From Burkholderiales bacterium (GTDB taxonomy: Bacteria > Pseudomonadota > Gammaproteobacteria > Burkholderiales > Burkholderiaceae_C), in contig SBFU01000239.1 in the NCBI GenBank assembly GCA_006227785.1, positions 1 through 9,432 of the forward strand: 9,432 nucleotides of DNA, in the 5' to 3' direction. The position numbers and the translations under genes are program-made. The notes under the pieces were generated by a model. The model saw only the letters and a list, made by a program, of their open reading frames with translations, ran no database searches and had not been told where the DNA came from. Positions 6,588-9,432 of this stretch are shown in pieces. The stretch's first letter is position 1; each line of letters opens with the position of its first letter.

Positions 6588-7886
6588 ATGAACGACCTGA
6601 AGGTCTACCTTCCCTGTGGCGCAGGCGTCGAGGACTTCCTGGTGGCCGAAATCCGGGCCATCACCGGCCAGGCGCCGGCGTTCAAGGCGCGCGCCGGTGT
6701 CGGTGTGGTGCTGGACTGGCGGGACGTGCTGCGCCTGAACCTGCATTCGCGCCTGGCCCAACGGGTGATGGTCCAGCTCTGGCATGGGGACTATCGCAAC
6801 GAGCAGGACCTGTACCGTGCCGCGTCCTCAGTGGCCTGGGAGGTCTGGTTCACACCGGCGCAGACCATCAAGGTGGAGGTGACGGCGCAGCACAGTCCGC
6901 TGACCAGCCTCAACTTCGCCGCCCTGCGTATCAAAGACGCCATCTGCGACCGCTTCCGTGAGCGGCGGGGCGAACGCCCGAGCGTGGACACCCATTGGCC
7001 CGATGTTCGCATCCATGCCCACCTGACCACCGAGTCCCTCACCCTGTATCTCGACACCTCCGGCGAGCCGCTGTTCAAGCGCGGCTGGCGGGAAGACACC
7101 GGTGATGCGCCGCTCAAGGAGACCCTGGCCGCGGCCATGATTGCTGCCAGCGGATGGAACGGGGCCCAGGCGGACTCGCTGGACGAGGTGCTGCCCCTGG
7201 TCGACCCCTGCTGTGGCAGCGGCACCCTGCTGATCGAGGCGGCCCAGATCGCCTTGCGCATGCCGGCCGGGTGGTTGCGTCGTTTTGCCTTCGAGAAGCT
7301 GCTGCCTTTCCAGCCCCACGTCTGGCAGTCGGTGCGAGACGAAGCCCAGCGCGCACAGCGCGAGTGGCCCGCCGGACATCCCCCCATCGTGTTTGGCAGC
7401 GATGTCTCGTTCCGCATGGTTGACTTTGCCCGCCGAAACGCGGAACGGGCCGGGGTTGCGCAAGCGATTGAACTGCGTGGTGGCGATGCGCTGCAGCGTC
7501 CGCCACCGGTGAGCCGTCCGGGCATGTTGTTGCTCAACCCGCCCTACGGCGAACGCATTGCAGCGGCTGGCGTGGCCGGTCAACGTGCCGAACAGCGCGC
7601 CGCCAGCCGTTCACAGGGCGGGCGTGAAAGCGCTCAGGTGGGGGATGGCGGCGACGATGCCGATTTTTTCCGGCAACTGGCGACCCACTGGAAGACCGGC
7701 TTCGCTGGCTGGACGGCGTGGCTCCTGACCCCGGACCTGAAGCTGCCCGGCAAGATGCGCTTCAAGGAGTCACGGCGTGTGCCGTTGTGGAACGGGCCTA
7801 TCGAGTGCCGCCTGTTCCGGTTCGACATTCAGGCGCGCAGGCCTTCGTCTGTCGCTCCCGGAGGTGCGGATCATGAACCAGCCTGA
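6588..7886 (+). CDS. rlmL: THUMP-domain 23S rRNA guanine-N2 methyltransferase (RlmL-like)
   Basis: The 432-residue product belongs to the COG0116 family. E. coli RlmL, the N-terminal half of RlmKL, methylates G2445 of 23S rRNA at N2 using S-adenosylmethionine. The start MNDLKVYLPCGAGVEDFLVAEI and the segment at about 40-150 are the ferredoxin-like plus THUMP RNA-binding region. The methyltransferase domain has motif I DPCCGSGT at 206-213 and the catalytic motif IV NPPYGER at 317-323. After motif IV, residues about 324-356 form a low-complexity insert rich in A, G, R and S, before the fold resumes at DFFRQL. The RlmK half present in E. coli is absent, as in other stand-alone homologues. The ATG at 6588 has no clear Shine-Dalgarno and lies 16 nt after rpoN, so coupling is likely. 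The target site is inferred from the family. Confidence 0.88.
   Translation: MNDLKVYLPCGAGVEDFLVAEIRAITGQAPAFKARAGVGVVLDWRDVLRLNLHSRLAQRVMVQLWHGDYRNEQDLYRAASSVAWEVWFTPAQTIKVEVTAQHSPLTSLNFAALRIKDAICDRFRERRGERPSVDTHWPDVRIHAHLTTESLTLYLDTSGEPLFKRGWREDTGDAPLKETLAAAMIAASGWNGAQADSLDEVLPLVDPCCGSGTLLIEAAQIALRMPAGWLRRFAFEKLLPFQPHVWQSVRDEAQRAQREWPAGHPPIVFGSDVSFRMVDFARRNAERAGVAQAIELRGGDALQRPPPVSRPGMLLLNPPYGERIAAAGVAGQRAEQRAASRSQGGRESAQVGDGGDDADFFRQLATHWKTGFAGWTAWLLTPDLKLPGKMRFKESRRVPLWNGPIECRLFRFDIQARRPSSVAPGGADHEPA
7860..7864 (+). promoter_or_regulatory. Strong ribosome binding site of the PIN gene
   Basis: GGAGG lies 8 nt before the ATG at 7873, inside the end of the methyltransferase gene. It is the best Shine-Dalgarno in the window and sets the PIN start at 7873 rather than at the upstream in-frame ATG at 7777. 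Confidence 0.75.
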
Positions 7887-8331
7887 ACAGGCGGTCGTGC
7901 TCGATACCAATGTGGTGCTGGACCTGTTCCTGTTCAGCGACCCGCAGACCGCGGCCTTGCACGCAGCGCTGGTACAGGGGCAGCTGGGCTGGCATGCCAC
8001 GCCGGCGATGCGTGAGGAACTGGCCCGGGTGCTGACGTACCCTCACATCGTCAAGCGCCTGTGTCAGCGGGGAGATACGGCCGAGGCCCTGCTGGAGTCC
8101 TTTGACCGGCAGACCATCCATGTGCCGGTGCCCCCCAGGGCCAGCTGTGTCTGCAAGGACCCTGACGACCAGAAGTTCATCGACCTGGCGGTGGCGCACC
8201 GCGCCTGCCTGATCAGCAAGGATGGCGAGGTGCTTCGCATGGCCCGGCGCCTGTCGCGCCTGGGCGTGTCCGTGGCACGGACCTGGAGTGGGCTTCATGA
8301 ACCTGACCGATCCGCCGCAGGCGCTCGCTGA
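7873..8331 (+). CDS. PIN-domain nuclease, putative toxin type (COG1569-like)
   Basis: The 152-residue product is a complete single PIN domain, a metal-dependent RNase H-like nuclease fold. The acidic residues of the active site are visible: D11 in VVLDTNVVLDLF, E48/E49 in MREELARVL, the CKDPDDQKFIDLA block (D96, D98, D99, D104) and D117 in LISKDGEVL. This matches the 'putative toxin-antitoxin system toxin component, PIN family' (COG1569/TIGR00305 type) rather than VapC. No small antitoxin gene lies beside it. The gene overlaps the methyltransferase gene by 14 nt and has a strong GGAGG. Its 3' end overlaps the next gene by 35 nt, so the three are probably translated from one mRNA. The last 15 residues or so (HEPDRSAAGAR) are disordered-looking. 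The RNA target is unknown; RNase activity is inferred from the intact acidic set. Confidence 0.87.
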   Translation: MNQPEQAVVLDTNVVLDLFLFSDPQTAALHAALVQGQLGWHATPAMREELARVLTYPHIVKRLCQRGDTAEALLESFDRQTIHVPVPPRASCVCKDPDDQKFIDLAVAHRACLISKDGEVLRMARRLSRLGVSVARTWSGLHEPDRSAAGAR

Positions 8332-9346
8332 GCCGACCAGGGACGGCTGGCACTCGGCGTGGGCGTGGCTGATGCGGCGTTGCCTGTGGCTGGGGCTGGT
8401 GGCGCTGGCGCCGTTGGCTGCACAGACCCAGGAGACGCTGCAGTGCCGGCTCGACGGTGAGGTACTGGCGGGGGACGGGCCGGCCGCCGTGTCGGGTCGC
8501 AGTGGTGAGCGGGTGTGTGTGGACGCCCAGGGCACGGAGCGTCAGCGCGGTGCCTGGCTTGAGGGGCGCCCCATCGGTCCCCAGCGCCTGAACGATGAAC
8601 AGGGGCGCCTGCGGCAGCTGACTTATGCCACCGGCGGTCGGCAACCGGTGCTGATGGAATTCCTGGAGGATGGCAGCCTGCGGGCACTGCGCTGTGCACC
8701 GACCAGCCTGCTTCCCGAGGACCGCCATCCTTGCGGACACCTGGGTCAGGACGTCGAGACCCGTCTGTACCTGACCCCGGGACAGCTGCAATCCGTGGTG
8801 CGTTACCGCGCCGGGCAACTGCGCCATCAATCGGTACTGGACGATCAGGGGCGGGTGGTCCGGACCGAATCGCTGCAGGAAGGTCGGCGTGTCAAACAAG
8901 TCTTCTACCCGTCAGGGCGCTTGCGCTCGCAGACCGATTTGCTGGAGCGTGATCCCGGAGGTCCTCAAGGGCGTGAAGGTGTGGCACGTGAGTGGAGCGA
9001 GGATGGCCAGCTCACCCAGGAGCTGACCTGGGTCAATGGCGAGGAGCGCCGGCTGGAGCAGTGGTACCCCGGCGGGCAGCGCAAGCTGCTGCAACAGATG
9101 GCGCGGGAAGGCCGTCACCGCTGGCGGGTCAGTGAAAGCTTTCGTGTGGACGGCTCCAGGTTGTCCGTGGTGACGGAGCGCAACGGACGGTTGTGGGGCT
9201 GGCAGCGCGCGTACGACGAAAGTGGGCGCCTGGTCCGCGAGGACGAATATGGCGAGCGGGGGGAGCTGCTGCGCAGCCGACGCTACGGTCCCGATGGGCA
9301 GGTCCAGCAGGAAGAACGCATTCGCGACGACGCGGGCGCCACCTGA
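8297..9346 (+). CDS. Exported YwqK/MORN-like repeat protein
   Basis: The product is 349 residues from the ATG at 8297, which has GGAG at 8285-8288. A signal peptide-like segment starts at M26 (MRRCLWLGLVALAPLAAQTQ), so either 25 extra residues precede it or translation starts at the ATG at 8372. The mature N-terminal half has four cysteines (C50, C74, C133, C146) and no lipobox. The C-terminal half holds repeats of the form aromatic-x-x-Gly-x, with repeat anchors near residues 182, 204, 233, 257, 282, 306 and 330, i.e. about every 24 residues (YPSGRL, WSEDGQL, YPGGQR, YDESGRL, YGPDGQV). Such repeats occur in YwqK-family proteins, often labelled 'antitoxin', and in MORN-like proteins. It overlaps the PIN gene by 35 nt. 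I infer a periplasmic or surface protein; its function is unknown. Confidence 0.78.
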   Translation: MNLTDPPQALAEPTRDGWHSAWAWLMRRCLWLGLVALAPLAAQTQETLQCRLDGEVLAGDGPAAVSGRSGERVCVDAQGTERQRGAWLEGRPIGPQRLNDEQGRLRQLTYATGGRQPVLMEFLEDGSLRALRCAPTSLLPEDRHPCGHLGQDVETRLYLTPGQLQSVVRYRAGQLRHQSVLDDQGRVVRTESLQEGRRVKQVFYPSGRLRSQTDLLERDPGGPQGREGVAREWSEDGQLTQELTWVNGEERRLEQWYPGGQRKLLQQMAREGRHRWRVSESFRVDGSRLSVVTERNGRLWGWQRAYDESGRLVREDEYGERGELLRSRRYGPDGQVQQEERIRDDAGAT

Positions 9347-9432
9347 TCGCTCCCATGGTGCGCGGTCTTCCGGGGCGTTCCGCTCAGGTGACCGGTCCGG
9401 GGGAGAACTGATCGGCCTGTGCCATGGGCCAG
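9347..9432 (+). other. Tail after the repeat protein, no supported gene
   Basis: A reading frame from the ATG at 9355 ends after 18 codons at 9411 and looks like chance. GGGGGAGAA at 9399-9407 resembles a ribosome binding site, followed by GTG at 9419 and ATG at 9424. A next gene could begin at either, but the spacings (11 and 16 nt) are long and only 5 and 3 codons at most are visible. No terminator hairpin with a T-run is present, so the transcript may continue. Confidence 0.3.

Noticed and set aside
5249..6589. A 446-codon minus-strand open frame antisense to rpoN
   Set aside because: It has a His/Gln/Gly-rich composition typical of antisense translation and no known domain; rpoN is certain.
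7777..7872. ATG at 7777 as the PIN gene start, giving a much longer overlap with the methyltransferase gene
   Set aside because: The added 32 residues lie outside the PIN fold, and GGAGG sits just before the ATG at 7873.
9355..9411. An 18-codon open frame after the last gene
   Set aside because: It has no ribosome binding site, no recognisable peptide features, and a length expected by chance.

Overview
The window reads as a chromosomal segment of a high-GC betaproteobacterium, most likely Burkholderiales and close to the Comamonadaceae. The basis is gene content and order (argS, a SPOR-domain protein and dsbA in a row; lptA, lptB and rpoN in a row), strong G/C preference at third codon positions, and protein sequences typical of that group. 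This is judged from memory of such genomes, not from a search. All nine recognised genes lie on the + strand. I see no RNA gene, insertion sequence, CRISPR array or phage gene.

Layout. Positions 1-273 are non-coding and hold a likely argS promoter. Block 1 (274-3321) is argS (arginyl-tRNA synthetase), a membrane-anchored SPOR-domain cell-division-type protein, and dsbA (periplasmic thiol oxidase). A 151-bp gap (3322-3472) with a weak terminator, a strong GC hairpin, a perfect 12-bp palindrome and a good sigma70-type promoter separates it from block 2. Block 2 (3473-6571) is lptA and lptB, overlapping by 4 nt, then rpoN (sigma-54) after a 79-bp gap that can form hairpins. Block 3 (6588-9346) is a THUMP-type 23S rRNA methyltransferase (rlmL-like), a PIN-domain nuclease gene overlapping it by 14 nt, and an exported protein with YwqK/MORN-like repeats overlapping the PIN gene by 35 nt. 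The last 86 bases hold no gene I can support.

How the genes work together. Block 1 combines translation with envelope functions. LptA and LptB are the periplasmic bridge and the ATPase of the lipopolysaccharide transporter; the usual companion lptC is not beside them. rpoN is linked to the lpt genes as in many proteobacteria, but the usual hpf/ptsN genes do not follow it. Block 3 looks like one translationally coupled unit. It puts an rRNA-modifying enzyme next to a predicted RNase of the 'orphan toxin' PIN type and a secreted repeat protein of a family often labelled 'antitoxin'. That trio is the least explained part of the window. Most of the rest is ordinary housekeeping sequence, and I did not find an obvious new defence or mobile system.
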